Source of the DNA: Salibacteraceae bacterium
GTDB lineage: Bacteria > Bacteroidota > Bacteroidia > Flavobacteriales_G > Salibacteraceae
Assembly (NCBI GenBank): GCA_018401875.1
Contig: JAGYJZ010000010.1
Coordinates: forward strand, 1 to 64,000
DNA length: 64,000 nucleotides
Direction of reading: 5' to 3'
The notes beneath the pieces were generated by a model. That model had not been told where the DNA came from. It saw only the letters and a program-made list of their open reading frames with translations, and did no database searches. Position numbers and translations under genes: made by a program. Numbering within the stretch: position 1 is the stretch's first letter; the number at the start of each line of letters is the position of its first letter. Shown here one piece after another: positions 17,146-25,881 of the stretch.

Positions 17146-17374
17146 AAAAATTTGAATTAATAAAGGTTTGTTTGAATTGTTTAAGGCATGAAAATAAATC
17201 AATTCGCTGTGAATCGCAGAATTAATGTTGGTTTTGAGCGAATTAAGGTGTCAATAACTCTCCTAAATGAGCGATTTCCTTTAGGATGCACCGATTTTTT
17301 TAAATTGTTGAAAACATTTTTCACTAACTTGCGTAGGAAATGATCTCTATGAAAACTTACTATCCAGTTTAAGC

Positions 17375-18502
17375 TTGATTTTCTTTGTGTCATTTGCTTT
17401 AGCCAGTGAAGGTGATCAACATCCTCAGAACGATAAAAGTGAATACCTAAACAAAGTAGCTTATGAAGCTGAGGCTATTACTTTTCCAAATCCTGACAAA
17501 TTAGATTCCGTAGCAGATATATTAGAACGTGAATCACTCAATGAAGGAGATTCATCGTTCTATATGATTTCATTCTCACTTAGAGGTATTCGAGCTGCCA
17601 TGCAAAACGACTTTGGCCCTGCTTTAAAATACTTCCACGATAATTGGGAATATGGAAAATCACATGGAGATACGGCCATGCAAGTCAACGCATTAAACAA
17701 CATGGCAGGCGTGTATATTTCCAGTGGTAATTTCAAGAAAGCACAGGATCGTCAGCAGAGGGCATTAGAATTGATCAATTCTGAGGAAGATGCAACTCTT
17801 TTTGCCAATTTAGAATATGCGTTGGGTATTAGTTTAAATAGGCAAAACAAGTTCGATTCTGCGGATAACGTGCTTAAGCATGCGATGCAGATTTTTCGAG
17901 AACAAGAGGAAATGCACTTGGCACAGTCTTGTATGAGTGAAATGGCGAATACATTAGAGCGAAGGCATAAATACAAAGACGCCTTGCGCATTTATGATAA
18001 AATGATCGCTCTATATCCTTTCACAGAGGATTTACCAGGAGAGGTATTTACCAACCAACGCAAAGGAAGCGTGCTGATGCGCTTGGGCAGAATGCGAGAA
18101 GCCGCAGCCTCCTTTGAGTATTCACTCGCGTTGTCAGACTCTGTAGATTACATGATTGACCGTGATTCAACATTGATTGGGTTGATAAAAGCCAATGCCG
18201 CGATGGGCAATTTAGTGGGGGCGGAAACATACACCTCACAGCTGATCAAGTTTATCGAAGTGCGCGAACGAAAGAAGAATCAAGAATTGATTGCCTTTGT
18301 TGAAAGCAGGTACAATTTTGAAGAAGAATCAAGAAAGAACGAGGCATTGCTCGCTGAACTTGCGCTTACCCGCGAAGATCTAAAACGAAATCAGCTTTAC
18401 CTTCGATTTGCCTTGGCTGGAATAGTGGTGTTGATTTTGTCGTTGATCGTAATCTTCAAACGCATGTCTAGCCTCGCGACCAACGCTCAGAAAAATTACT
18501 GA
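17375..18502 (+). CDS. TPR protein with C-terminal membrane helix; signal peptide apparently frameshifted
   Basis: The open frame encodes several tetratricopeptide repeats (about residues 60-290, for example LNNMAGVYISSGNFKKAQDR and SGNFKK-type helices), a coiled-coil segment rich in E/K/R (about 295-345) and a membrane helix (about 350-365, ALAGIVVLILSLIVIF), ending about 10 residues later. This is the sensor-like half of Bacteroidota TPR signalling proteins without the kinase or DNA-binding part. The only start inside the frame is a TTG at 17375 within a hydrophobic run. An ATG at 17349 is followed by AAAACTTACTATCC; one extra A would fuse it in frame as MKNLLSSLSLIFFVSFALAS, an ideal signal peptide. 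The 5' end therefore looks frameshifted. It overlaps its convergent neighbour by seven bases. Confidence 0.7.
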   Translation: MIFFVSFALASEGDQHPQNDKSEYLNKVAYEAEAITFPNPDKLDSVADILERESLNEGDSSFYMISFSLRGIRAAMQNDFGPALKYFHDNWEYGKSHGDTAMQVNALNNMAGVYISSGNFKKAQDRQQRALELINSEEDATLFANLEYALGISLNRQNKFDSADNVLKHAMQIFREQEEMHLAQSCMSEMANTLERRHKYKDALRIYDKMIALYPFTEDLPGEVFTNQRKGSVLMRLGRMREAAASFEYSLALSDSVDYMIDRDSTLIGLIKANAAMGNLVGAETYTSQLIKFIEVRERKKNQELIAFVESRYNFEEESRKNEALLAELALTREDLKRNQLYLRFALAGIVVLILSLIVIFKRMSSLATNAQKNY

Positions 18503-19182
18503 GTTAGCTCTATCCGAAGTTTCGAACTGTAAATGTGCTTTTTACTTGATGCAGTAATCAAGTATTGGCCAGAAGGAATATCACCACTCACATTGGTCAC
18601 CAAATACGTATCTTCTTGAGGTAAGTACTTCACCTTCGCATAAAATTCTTGACTGCATTGGTCTCTCAAAACCAACAGTAAATCCTCGCTGCTAAAATTC
18701 ACAAAAAACAAGTTGAGCTTAGCACCCACCCTGATCGGATCGTAAATCGTTTTGATCAAGCGTTCTTCAAACATGCTTAAATCGTCATAGGCAGGAACGA
18801 AAGCCACATTAGACGTCACAATTTCACCAGAATACAACACGTAGTTCACCCGGTAAAATAACTTTACTGAGGGAACGTCATAATTGATATCGAAATATTC
18901 AGTTTTATGCAGCGTCTGATTCGAGCCTGTCATCGTTAAAATTGGCTCCCAACTATCCTTATCTAAGCTTCGCTCGACAGAAAAATACTTTACGAGACCA
19001 GAGACGGTCCATTTTAACTCAATATTAGACCCAGCACGGTGTGCTTCAAAATCAATTTTTGAATTGCTTGAGAGGCTTTCTGAAGCTTCAGATTTAACGT
19101 TATTCTCTTGTGCACAAAGCGTTATCGAGGAAATCCCCAATAACATCGAAAAAAGCACAGCCTTAATTTTCCTTCGTCTCAC
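18496..19182 (-). CDS. Secreted protein with fibronectin-like domain and possible T9SS sorting tail
   Basis: A 228-residue exported protein with an arginine-rich start (RRRKIK), a hydrophobic helix and cleavage near TLCAQ. Residues 40-130 look like a fibronectin type III-like sandwich (ELKWTVSGLVKYFSVERSLD, FYRVNYV). The C-terminal 75 residues end SGQYLITASSKKHIYSSKLRIELTQ-like strands, resembling a type A T9SS sorting domain, though weakly. The GTG at 19182 is preferred; a TTG at 19188 adds two residues. A TACTTTCG -7 box lies at 19199-19206. No specific function is evident. Confidence 0.7.
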   Translation of the reverse strand: MRRRKIKAVLFSMLLGISSITLCAQENNVKSEASESLSSNSKIDFEAHRAGSNIELKWTVSGLVKYFSVERSLDKDSWEPILTMTGSNQTLHKTEYFDINYDVPSVKLFYRVNYVLYSGEIVTSNVAFVPAYDDLSMFEERLIKTIYDPIRVGAKLNLFFVNFSSEDLLLVLRDQCSQEFYAKVKYLPQEDTYLVTNVSGDIPSGQYLITASSKKHIYSSKLRIELTQ

Positions 19183-19198
19183 GCTCAAATAATTGACT

Positions 19199-19206
19199 CG
19201 AAAGTA
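19199..19206 (-). promoter_or_regulatory. Candidate -7 box TACTTTCG
   Basis: TACTTTCG on the minus strand fits TAnnTTCG and lies 16 bases before the GTG start at 19182, giving a short leader. No clear -33 box is visible. Confidence 0.4.
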
Positions 19207-19269
19207 AATAGACGGATTGAAAGGAAAGATGTTTTGAATAAATTATCCTGAGAAATCTAAAGAAATTTC

Positions 19270-20463
19270 ATGTCCAAAGCCATTAAGACTAAGTTTGCCA
19301 CACATTTTTTAGACTTGGAAGAAAAGGTTATTACGAAGAAAAAAGAGTTGCTTGATGCAGTTGAACATCTGAATGGTCAACAAAGCATTGCTGTAGATCT
19401 AGAGTTTGATAAAAATAGGTACAGGCACGGTTTCACCATGTGCTTGATGCAATTGGCTGCGAAGGACGAGTGCTTTATCATCGATCCGTTGAGCCCAGAT
19501 ATCGATATTTCGAGCACATTTTCCCTTATCGAAAACCCAAACATCAAAAAACTCGCGTTCGAGTTTGGCGAAGACATCCGACTTTTTCATCACTTAGGGT
19601 GTAAACCAAAAAACCTCTTTGACTTGAGTATTGCAACAAAACTTCTCGATTACTCGCAGGTTTCTCTTGGCAGTATTCTCAGTCAAGTTTTGGAATTCGA
19701 AACCGATAAATCATCCCAAAAAAGCAATTGGTTTCAACGTCCACTCACTGAAAAACAAATTAAATATGCCGGTGACGATGTAAGGTTTTTACATCAACTT
19801 GAGTCAATACTCACCAATCGCATTGCAGAAAAAAATATGGAGAATTGGGTAACCGAAGAGCGAATGTTTTTTGAAAGCCAAAACTTTGAGGCCACAGAAA
19901 ACAGCAATCATTTCAAGACCCGCGATATGGACGGAATGTCAGAAGTGCAATGGTTCATTTTTGAGCAGCTAATGGCGTTCAGAGAAGAGTTGGCAGAGGA
20001 GAGCAACCGACCTGCGTATCAAATTATGGACAAAGACTTTCTATTGGCCTTAGCCAAGAACAAAAGTGTGATCAGCTCGTTTTTTATGGAGTCCAAGGCT
20101 TCCAAAAAAATCCTCACTGAAGCATTTAAGCAACGCCTGCTCGAAAAGGTGAAGGTGTCAAAACAAACGGCCATAGAGCATGGGCTTTCGATGACACAGC
20201 TCGTTAACCCTAAGCCAACCAAAGAGGAAATGGAAGCGATTCGTTCTGCCAAATCCGCGAAAGAGGCAGTCATCTCAAATACCTATAAACCCATTCAAGC
20301 ACTCATTAAAAAGGATATAGGCGAAAATGCTGCGGTGTATATTATGGGAAATAAGCTTATGAATGAGCTTGCGGTGGGTGTCTACGACCATTTGCACGAC
20401 TACAAAAGAAAGCTGATTTTAGATTATGCTAAACAATTAAACCTGAGTTTACCTTTTTCTTAA
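19270..20463 (+). CDS. rnd: Ribonuclease D
   Basis: A 397-residue 3'-5' exoribonuclease of the DEDD superfamily. Exo I is AVDLEFD (residues 37-43, D39/E41), Exo II is FEFGEDIRLFHHLG (about 96-109) and Exo III is YAGDDVRFLHQL (about 165-176), giving the DEDDy catalytic set. An HRDC domain follows (about 215-295, VQWFIFEQLMAFREELAEES), and the C-terminus is a helical extension. RNase D trims tRNA and other stable RNA 3' ends. It begins a plus-strand run; the egtB start lies 29 bases downstream, so read-through is likely. Confidence 0.9.
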   Translation: MSKAIKTKFATHFLDLEEKVITKKKELLDAVEHLNGQQSIAVDLEFDKNRYRHGFTMCLMQLAAKDECFIIDPLSPDIDISSTFSLIENPNIKKLAFEFGEDIRLFHHLGCKPKNLFDLSIATKLLDYSQVSLGSILSQVLEFETDKSSQKSNWFQRPLTEKQIKYAGDDVRFLHQLESILTNRIAEKNMENWVTEERMFFESQNFEATENSNHFKTRDMDGMSEVQWFIFEQLMAFREELAEESNRPAYQIMDKDFLLALAKNKSVISSFFMESKASKKILTEAFKQRLLEKVKVSKQTAIEHGLSMTQLVNPKPTKEEMEAIRSAKSAKEAVISNTYKPIQALIKKDIGENAAVYIMGNKLMNELAVGVYDHLHDYKRKLILDYAKQLNLSLPFS

Positions 20464-20492
20464 AACCATACCCTGAGCTGAGTTTGTTTAAC

Positions 20493-21650
20493 ATGGAGTT
20501 AGTCAATAAATATGTTGAAGTCCGCACACACACTGAGAAATTGTGCGAACCACTCTTGATTGAAGATTACGTACCTCAAGGTTCAGCGTTTGCAAGTCCA
20601 GCAAAATGGCATATTGCACACACTACATGGTTTTTCGAGACATTCTTGCTGAAAGAGTACCTCAACGGTTATAAAGAATACCATCCTGATTTTAGTTTCT
20701 TGTTTAACAGCTATTACAATGCCGTTGGAGCGCGAACTGAGCGCATGCAAAGAGGGTTAATGACACGACCCACTGTGGAAGAGGTTTACCGTTACAGAGC
20801 GCATGTAGACCATGCGATGACGGAGCTGTTTAACTCCGTAGCATTCGATACGATTGCATCGCTCCTGGAGATCGGACTCAACCACGAGCAACAGCATCAA
20901 GAACTTTTGCTAACCGACATCAAGTATATGCTCAGTCTGAATCCAATTCACCCGACCTTCAAAGAAGGGTTTTGCCTTGTGAATGATGAAAACGAAGCGC
21001 ACGGGTTTGTTGGAATTGATGCCGGAAAATATGCGATAGGCCATTCAGGCGATGGATTTAGCTTCGACAATGAACACGGTCAGCACGAGGTGTTTTTAAA
21101 CGATGCTCTCATCTCAAAAAGTCTTGTTACAAATGCTGACTACCTGCAATTTATAGAAGATGACGGGTATAAAAGACACGATTTGTGGCTGGATGAAGGC
21201 TGGGCTTGGGTTAATGCGCACGCCATTGCCAAACCGCTCTATTGGAAGAAGGTTGATAAGCAATGGTTTCAATTCACGCTTTCTGGCTTGTTGCCATTGA
21301 ATGAAAATGCACAGCTTGTGCATATCTCGCATTTTGAAGCGGCTGCTTTCGCTGAATGGCGTGGCATGCGTTTACCCACTGAATTTGAATGGGAAGTGGC
21401 AAGTAAAGCGTTCAAGTGGGGCAGCAGGTGGGAGCATACTTCGAGTGCATACTTGGCTTATCCAAAATATAAAAAACCAAAAGGTGCCGTTGGCGAATAC
21501 AATAGAAAGTTTATGATGAATCAAATGGTGTTGCGTGGCGCTAGCAATGCCACACCGAATGGCCATTCAAGAATAACTTACAGGAACTTTTTTCACCCAC
21601 TAATGCAGTGGCAATTTTCGGGAATACGATTGGCAAAAGATGAAGGATAA
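20493..21650 (+). CDS. egtB: Ergothioneine biosynthesis protein EgtB (sulfoxide synthase)
   Basis: A 385-residue non-haem iron enzyme that joins hercynine and a thiol (cysteine or gamma-glutamylcysteine) to a sulfoxide. The N-terminal DinB-like helical domain supplies the iron site: WHIAHTTWFFE (about residues 44-54) and the H-x3-H-x-E motif HEQQHQE (about 128-134). The C-terminal formylglycine-generating-enzyme-like domain has FAEWRGMRLPTEFEWEVA and closes with YRNFF and WQFSGIRLA. The ATG at 20493 is preferred over a TTG at 20484. It overlaps egtD by 11 bases. No egtA, egtC or egtE is nearby, so the final C-S lyase must be elsewhere. Confidence 0.9.
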   Translation: MELVNKYVEVRTHTEKLCEPLLIEDYVPQGSAFASPAKWHIAHTTWFFETFLLKEYLNGYKEYHPDFSFLFNSYYNAVGARTERMQRGLMTRPTVEEVYRYRAHVDHAMTELFNSVAFDTIASLLEIGLNHEQQHQELLLTDIKYMLSLNPIHPTFKEGFCLVNDENEAHGFVGIDAGKYAIGHSGDGFSFDNEHGQHEVFLNDALISKSLVTNADYLQFIEDDGYKRHDLWLDEGWAWVNAHAIAKPLYWKKVDKQWFQFTLSGLLPLNENAQLVHISHFEAAAFAEWRGMRLPTEFEWEVASKAFKWGSRWEHTSSAYLAYPKYKKPKGAVGEYNRKFMMNQMVLRGASNATPNGHSRITYRNFFHPLMQWQFSGIRLAKDEG

Positions 21651-22587
21651 CACACTAGAACTGTTTGCAAAGGAAGTAGAGGAAGGATTAAGTCAATCTC
21701 CGAAAAGACTGTCGTCAAAGTGGTTTTACGACAAGAAAGGCGATGAACTGTTTGTTCAAATAATGAACATGCCCGAATATTACCTCACCAAATGCGAAGA
21801 GGAGATTTTCGCCAATCAAACCGAGCGATTAACGTCTTCTTTAATCGCTGGGTTTGATGATTTTGATTTGTTTGAGCTTGGAGCCGGTGACGGGTCAAAA
21901 ACAATGCATCTCTTGGAAGCCTTAAAAAGCCTCAATTTCACCTATCGACCAATCGATATTTCGCTCAACGCAATTGAGCAACTCGAAAAGCGCGTTGCAG
22001 CTAACATTCCAGAAATTCAAGTTGAAGGAATTCAAGACGAATACTTTGAAGCGCTGTCTAAACTTTCAGGTAAAAGACCGAAAGTCATCCTTTTCATGGG
22101 CTCCAACATCGGAAACATGCTCGATGACCGAGCCAACGAGTTCTTGCTGAAACTCAGCGCCACGATGCAGTCGGGCGATCGGCTCTTACTCGGGGTTGAC
22201 CTAATCAAGGATGAATCGATTATTTTACCCGCATACAATGATGCTCAGGGCATTACATCTGAATTCAACTTAAACTTACTCGACCGCATTAATAGAGAAT
22301 TGGGAGGCGATTTCAACCGGGAGATGTTTTCACACACACCGCAATACGACCAAGATAAAGGAATTGCCTACAGTTACATTACATCTTTGGCTGAGCAAGA
22401 TGTAAGTATCAAAGCTCTAGATCGAACCTTCCATTTTCAGAAAGAAGAGAAGGTGTTTACCGAAGTTTCAAGAAAATATGACGACCGCGCATTGCAAGCA
22501 ATTACAAACCACACGTCACTGGTATTGAAGGATAAGATTTTCGACTCCAAGTCGTATTTCTGTGATGCCATATTTGAAAAGGAGTAA
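21640..22587 (+). CDS. egtD: L-histidine N(alpha)-methyltransferase EgtD
   Basis: A 315-residue SAM-dependent methyltransferase that trimethylates histidine to hercynine, the first step to ergothioneine. Features include the N-terminal SSKWFYDKKGDELF and MPEYYLT segments, the SAM loop FELGAGDGSKT (about residues 77-87), FMGSNIGNML (about 150-159) and LLGVDLIKD (about 184-192). Length is near the family norm of about 320. Its start is inside the end of egtB (11-base overlap), which indicates translational coupling and confirms the two-gene pathway. Confidence 0.92.
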   Translation: MKDNTLELFAKEVEEGLSQSPKRLSSKWFYDKKGDELFVQIMNMPEYYLTKCEEEIFANQTERLTSSLIAGFDDFDLFELGAGDGSKTMHLLEALKSLNFTYRPIDISLNAIEQLEKRVAANIPEIQVEGIQDEYFEALSKLSGKRPKVILFMGSNIGNMLDDRANEFLLKLSATMQSGDRLLLGVDLIKDESIILPAYNDAQGITSEFNLNLLDRINRELGGDFNREMFSHTPQYDQDKGIAYSYITSLAEQDVSIKALDRTFHFQKEEKVFTEVSRKYDDRALQAITNHTSLVLKDKIFDSKSYFCDAIFEKE

Positions 22588-22685
22588 GAAGAATTTTATT
22601 CCTTACACGCCAAATTCAGAATGGTTTTCTTTGCAATCGTGTATCAAAATCAATCAACTTCGAATCATTGAAAAACAAACACCAC

Positions 22686-23447
22686 ATGGATATAAATGAA
22701 ATTGCTCAAATATTTGATAACGCAGCCATTAATACCAATCCAGTTAAACAAATAAGTGAAGCAATTAAATTCTCACTGGATGAAGCTTATGCCATTCAAA
22801 AGGCGATGATTGATTTGCGATTGAAGCGCGGAGAAAGGATCATCGGATTGAAAATGGGGTTTACTTCTGAGGCTAAGATGCGACAAATGGGTGTTCGCGA
22901 TATGATTTGGGGAAGGTTGACCGATGAAATGATGGTTGAGAACGGTGGAACAGTTCGCATGGAAAAATACATCCACGCCAGGGCAGAACCTGAAATATGC
23001 TTTAGGGTTTCACAGGACATCGAAGGTGAAGTGCTATTGGATGATCTCGATCAGTATGTGGACGGCATGGCTTGTGCGATTGAAATAATCGACTCGCGGT
23101 TTGAGAATTTCAAATTCAGCTTAGAAGACGTAGTTGCAGACAACTGCTCATCAACGGGCGTGGTAGTAGGCGATTGGATTACTCCATCGCGGGAAATTAA
23201 AAACTTGAAAATGACACTTTCATTCGATAACGAACTAAAAGCAGAAGGGTCGTCATTTGATATCTTAGGCGATCCTTGGCGGTCGCTGCAGGCCGCCACG
23301 AGACTAGCCTACCAATATGGCGAGAAGATCAAAGCGGGACATATCATCATGGCAGGAGCTTCAACAGCTGCCATATTTATTGAAAAAGGTACAACCGTAT
23401 CAGCTGAAGTCGGAGGCATTGGAAAATGCAGCTTCAACGTCATTTGA
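22686..23447 (+). CDS. 2-keto-4-pentenoate hydratase-like (MhpD family) protein
   Basis: A 253-residue protein of the hydratase/decarboxylase branch of the fumarylacetoacetase-like superfamily. It has GLKMGFTSEAKMRQMGV (about residues 51-67), the metal-site region ARAEPEICF (about 98-106), a conserved CAIEIIDSRF (about 130-139) and VADNCSSTGVVVG (about 148-160). Relatives hydrate 2-hydroxypenta-2,4-dienoate or decarboxylate 4-oxalocrotonate in aromatic meta-cleavage, but no other such genes are near. ATG at 22686 is preferred over TTG at 22668. It lies 98 bases after egtD. Confidence 0.82.
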   Translation: MDINEIAQIFDNAAINTNPVKQISEAIKFSLDEAYAIQKAMIDLRLKRGERIIGLKMGFTSEAKMRQMGVRDMIWGRLTDEMMVENGGTVRMEKYIHARAEPEICFRVSQDIEGEVLLDDLDQYVDGMACAIEIIDSRFENFKFSLEDVVADNCSSTGVVVGDWITPSREIKNLKMTLSFDNELKAEGSSFDILGDPWRSLQAATRLAYQYGEKIKAGHIIMAGASTAAIFIEKGTTVSAEVGGIGKCSFNVI

Positions 23448-23489
23448 AAGGATGATACGGGGTATCCGTCAGAACAAAAAACAACAATT

Positions 23490-23774
23490 ATGAAAGCAAT
23501 TTGGAATGGAACAGTGATCGCTGAAAGCGACAATACAACCGTGATTGAAGGAAACCATTATTTTCCTAAGGACTCAATAAATCAAGCGTTTTTCAAAGAC
23601 TCTGATACGCATACGGTCTGCCACTGGAAAGGAACGGCATCATACTATTCGATCGAAGTAGAAGGCAATGTGAACAAAGATGCAGCTTGGTATTATCCTG
23701 AGGCATCAAAAATGGCGAAAAGCATCGAAGGGAAGGTTGCGTTTTGGAAAGGAGTAGAGGTGATTAATTCATGA
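23490..23774 (+). CDS. DUF427 domain protein
   Basis: A 94-residue all-beta protein matching the DUF427 family: KAIWNGTVIAESD at the start, NHYFPKDSIN, CHWKGTASYYSI (about 48-59) and AAWYYPEAS (about 68-76). The biochemical role of the family is not established. Its stop overlaps the next ATG in an ATGA, so the two are translationally coupled. Confidence 0.85.
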   Translation: MKAIWNGTVIAESDNTTVIEGNHYFPKDSINQAFFKDSDTHTVCHWKGTASYYSIEVEGNVNKDAAWYYPEASKMAKSIEGKVAFWKGVEVINS

Positions 23775-24532
23775 AGCACACCGAGCCACTTCACCGTGCG
23801 GTGCAGTATTTAGCTACCGCCTCGAAAAGCTTTCTTCCTGCGAAAGATGATGACAGCCACACCAATGTGGGTTGGAATCCGATTTCGAAGAGCTTTGAAA
23901 CGCATGCACTCGATAAAAAAGGGCTCACATTGGCGCTGAACGTTGATGCGTATTCATTGGATTTTATACATCCTATTTCAGGCATCGAAGCTTCCTTTCC
24001 GCTTGGCGGAGCAAAGCACCTTGACATTGTTAATTGGATTGAACGAGAGCGCGCATTCTGTAAAATTGAGAAGGAATACTCTTTTGATCTGCACTATGAA
24101 ATTCCTTATACCGATGCGTTCAACGATGATTCATCCTTTCCAAAATTGAAGGAAGAAGACTTGAAGGCGCATATTCAACTCCGATGGTTGGCCGATAAAG
24201 CGCTCGCACTGGCGGCAGGTCAATTCGATTTGTTTTCTGATATACGGGTTTGGCCGCATCATTTCGATACAGGAGCCATTGGTTCAAACTTGATTGAAAA
24301 GGATGTTTCTTATGGGCTTGGACTGTCAATTCCCGATCATGTAAAAGACGACTACTATTTCTACGTTACAAAATACAAAGGAGATGAATCGGTGAATGTT
24401 TCTCGTTTCTCAAAATTGAAAAACGGTGAATGGAAGCATGATGGATGGAACGGAGCAGCCCTCCGAGCAACAGCAAAATCGCTTCCAGAAGTAGTTTCCT
24501 TCTTTGCTGAGGCAATCAAAGCTTACAAATAG
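23771..24532 (+). CDS. Conserved hypothetical protein coupled to DUF427
   Basis: A 253-residue soluble protein that I do not recognise. It has no signal peptide or membrane helix. Distinctive segments are DDSHTNVGW (about residues 27-35), GLTLALNVDAYSLDF (about 51-65), LRWLADKALALAAG (about 138-151), IRVWPHHFDTG (about 160-170) and GLGLSIPDHVKDDYYFYV (about 186-203). The histidine pair and acidic residues in WPHHFD might bind a metal, but that is a guess. The ATGA overlap with the DUF427 gene suggests a joint role. Confidence 0.75.
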   Translation: MKHTEPLHRAVQYLATASKSFLPAKDDDSHTNVGWNPISKSFETHALDKKGLTLALNVDAYSLDFIHPISGIEASFPLGGAKHLDIVNWIERERAFCKIEKEYSFDLHYEIPYTDAFNDDSSFPKLKEEDLKAHIQLRWLADKALALAAGQFDLFSDIRVWPHHFDTGAIGSNLIEKDVSYGLGLSIPDHVKDDYYFYVTKYKGDESVNVSRFSKLKNGEWKHDGWNGAALRATAKSLPEVVSFFAEAIKAYK

Positions 24533-24535
24533 AGC

Positions 24536-25213
24536 CTACTTTTCTGCTTCTATATTTTGTATAATCTTGAGTAAATCTTCTGCTTCACGATAACCGTTTG
24601 CGGCCAAAAAGAGCTGGCCGTTGTGCCGCACTACCACTGAAGGAAAGCCGCGAATACCCATTTCAGCCGCCAACTGAAAGTCAGCACGCGTTTGATACCT
24701 CGCCTCTTCAGAACGGAATTTTTCTTCAAACGCTGTTCTGTCCAATCCAAATTCTTCTGCGATTTCAACGAAGGTTTCTACCTTAGTCATGTCTTGATTT
24801 TTGACATAAAACGCATGTTGAACGGCTTTGAAAAACTCGAGTTCTAACTCTGGATTCATCTCTCTAGCCACAACAACAGCTCTGCTGCCTGGCTCCGTGT
24901 CTAGCACGAAGCTTTCATCTTTTAGTATCGCATAATTGACCGGCTGACCGGTGCGCTTTTCAATCTCGCGCCAGTGTTCTTCTAAGAAACCACCCAAATC
25001 AGCCATGGTTTCGGTTCCTTGCGGTCGCAATCCACCCAACACCAACTTAAATTCATAGTGGGGCAGGGCTTCCTTCACTTTGGTGATTTCTGGAGCAAAG
25101 CCATAGCACCAACTGCACATGGGGTCACCGATGTAAATAATGGTTGGATTTTGGGCTTGGAGCCATGAATATGACATGAATGAGAGAATTAATAGCGTTA
25201 ATCGAATTTTCAT
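24536..25213 (-). CDS. DsbA/FrnE-family thioredoxin-fold protein, exported
   Basis: A 225-residue protein with a signal peptide (residues 1-21, ending WLQAQ) and a DsbA-like fold: YIGDPMCSWCYGFAPE with redox motif CSWC (about 34-37), a helical insert, and the cis-proline loop GIRGFPSVVV (about 185-194). It probably acts as an oxidoreductase or disulfide isomerase outside the cytoplasm. The ATG at 25213 forms an ATGA overlap with the stop of the upstream LysE-type exporter, so both are one transcript. An alternative upstream start would lie in that gene and mask the signal peptide. Confidence 0.85.
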   Translation of the reverse strand: MKIRLTLLILSFMSYSWLQAQNPTIIYIGDPMCSWCYGFAPEITKVKEALPHYEFKLVLGGLRPQGTETMADLGGFLEEHWREIEKRTGQPVNYAILKDESFVLDTEPGSRAVVVAREMNPELELEFFKAVQHAFYVKNQDMTKVETFVEIAEEFGLDRTAFEEKFRSEEARYQTRADFQLAAEMGIRGFPSVVVRHNGQLFLAANGYREAEDLLKIIQNIEAEK

Positions 25214-25833
25214 TGTTCTAACAAAGCTAGCAGTATAGCAACAGAAGATAATAACACCACTTTGATCCATTTGGTTGTGGTCCAAAATGACTTATGTTGA
25301 ACCATGGTTGCTGCTTGACCAGAGATAAGTGCAATTCCTGAGAAAATGACAAAGGAAATCAACATGAACACGAAACCCAACACCATCATTTGAATCATAG
25401 GGCTTAGTCCATCGTCACTGACAAATTGTGGCAGAAGGGCGATGAAAAATATGCTGACCTTAGGGTTCAATACATTCATGATGAATCCTCTTTTAAAAAC
25501 AGTAACGAAGGCTTCAGCCTCGGCTTGCTTGCCAACTACCACTTCCATCGGTTGTTCTTTATACGCCCCGTAAGCAAGGTAGAGCAAGTAACCCGAACCC
25601 AAGTATTTGATAATCGAAAACGCGATTTCACTGTTCAGCACAATCAGCGAAACGCCTGTAGCAACGAAGGTTGTGTGGATGATCACACCGCTCATCAATC
25701 CTGCAGTAATCCCAACGCCTTGGCGCCATCCTTTTGAAACACTTTCGGTGAGGATGTAAATATTGTCAGGACCTGGAGATGCGGCCAACAAGAGTGTTGC
25801 AAAGGCAAACTGAAGAATGAGCGAGATGTCCAA
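25210..25833 (-). CDS. LysE/RhtB-family amino acid exporter
   Basis: A 207-residue inner membrane protein with about six hydrophobic segments. The N-terminal FATLLLAASPGPDNIYIL (about residues 12-29) is the LysE/RhtB signature with its conserved PGP motif, followed by SKGWRQGVGITAGLMSG. The family exports amino acids or derivatives; the substrate is unknown. Its stop overlaps the DsbA-like gene start by four bases. Confidence 0.88.
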   Translation of the reverse strand: MDISLILQFAFATLLLAASPGPDNIYILTESVSKGWRQGVGITAGLMSGVIIHTTFVATGVSLIVLNSEIAFSIIKYLGSGYLLYLAYGAYKEQPMEVVVGKQAEAEAFVTVFKRGFIMNVLNPKVSIFFIALLPQFVSDDGLSPMIQMMVLGFVFMLISFVIFSGIALISGQAATMVQHKSFWTTTKWIKVVLLSSVAILLALLEQ

Positions 25834-25881
25834 TTATTGGTTGATTAGAATGTCTTGTTGGGTTTTGTAAACTTCAATAGG

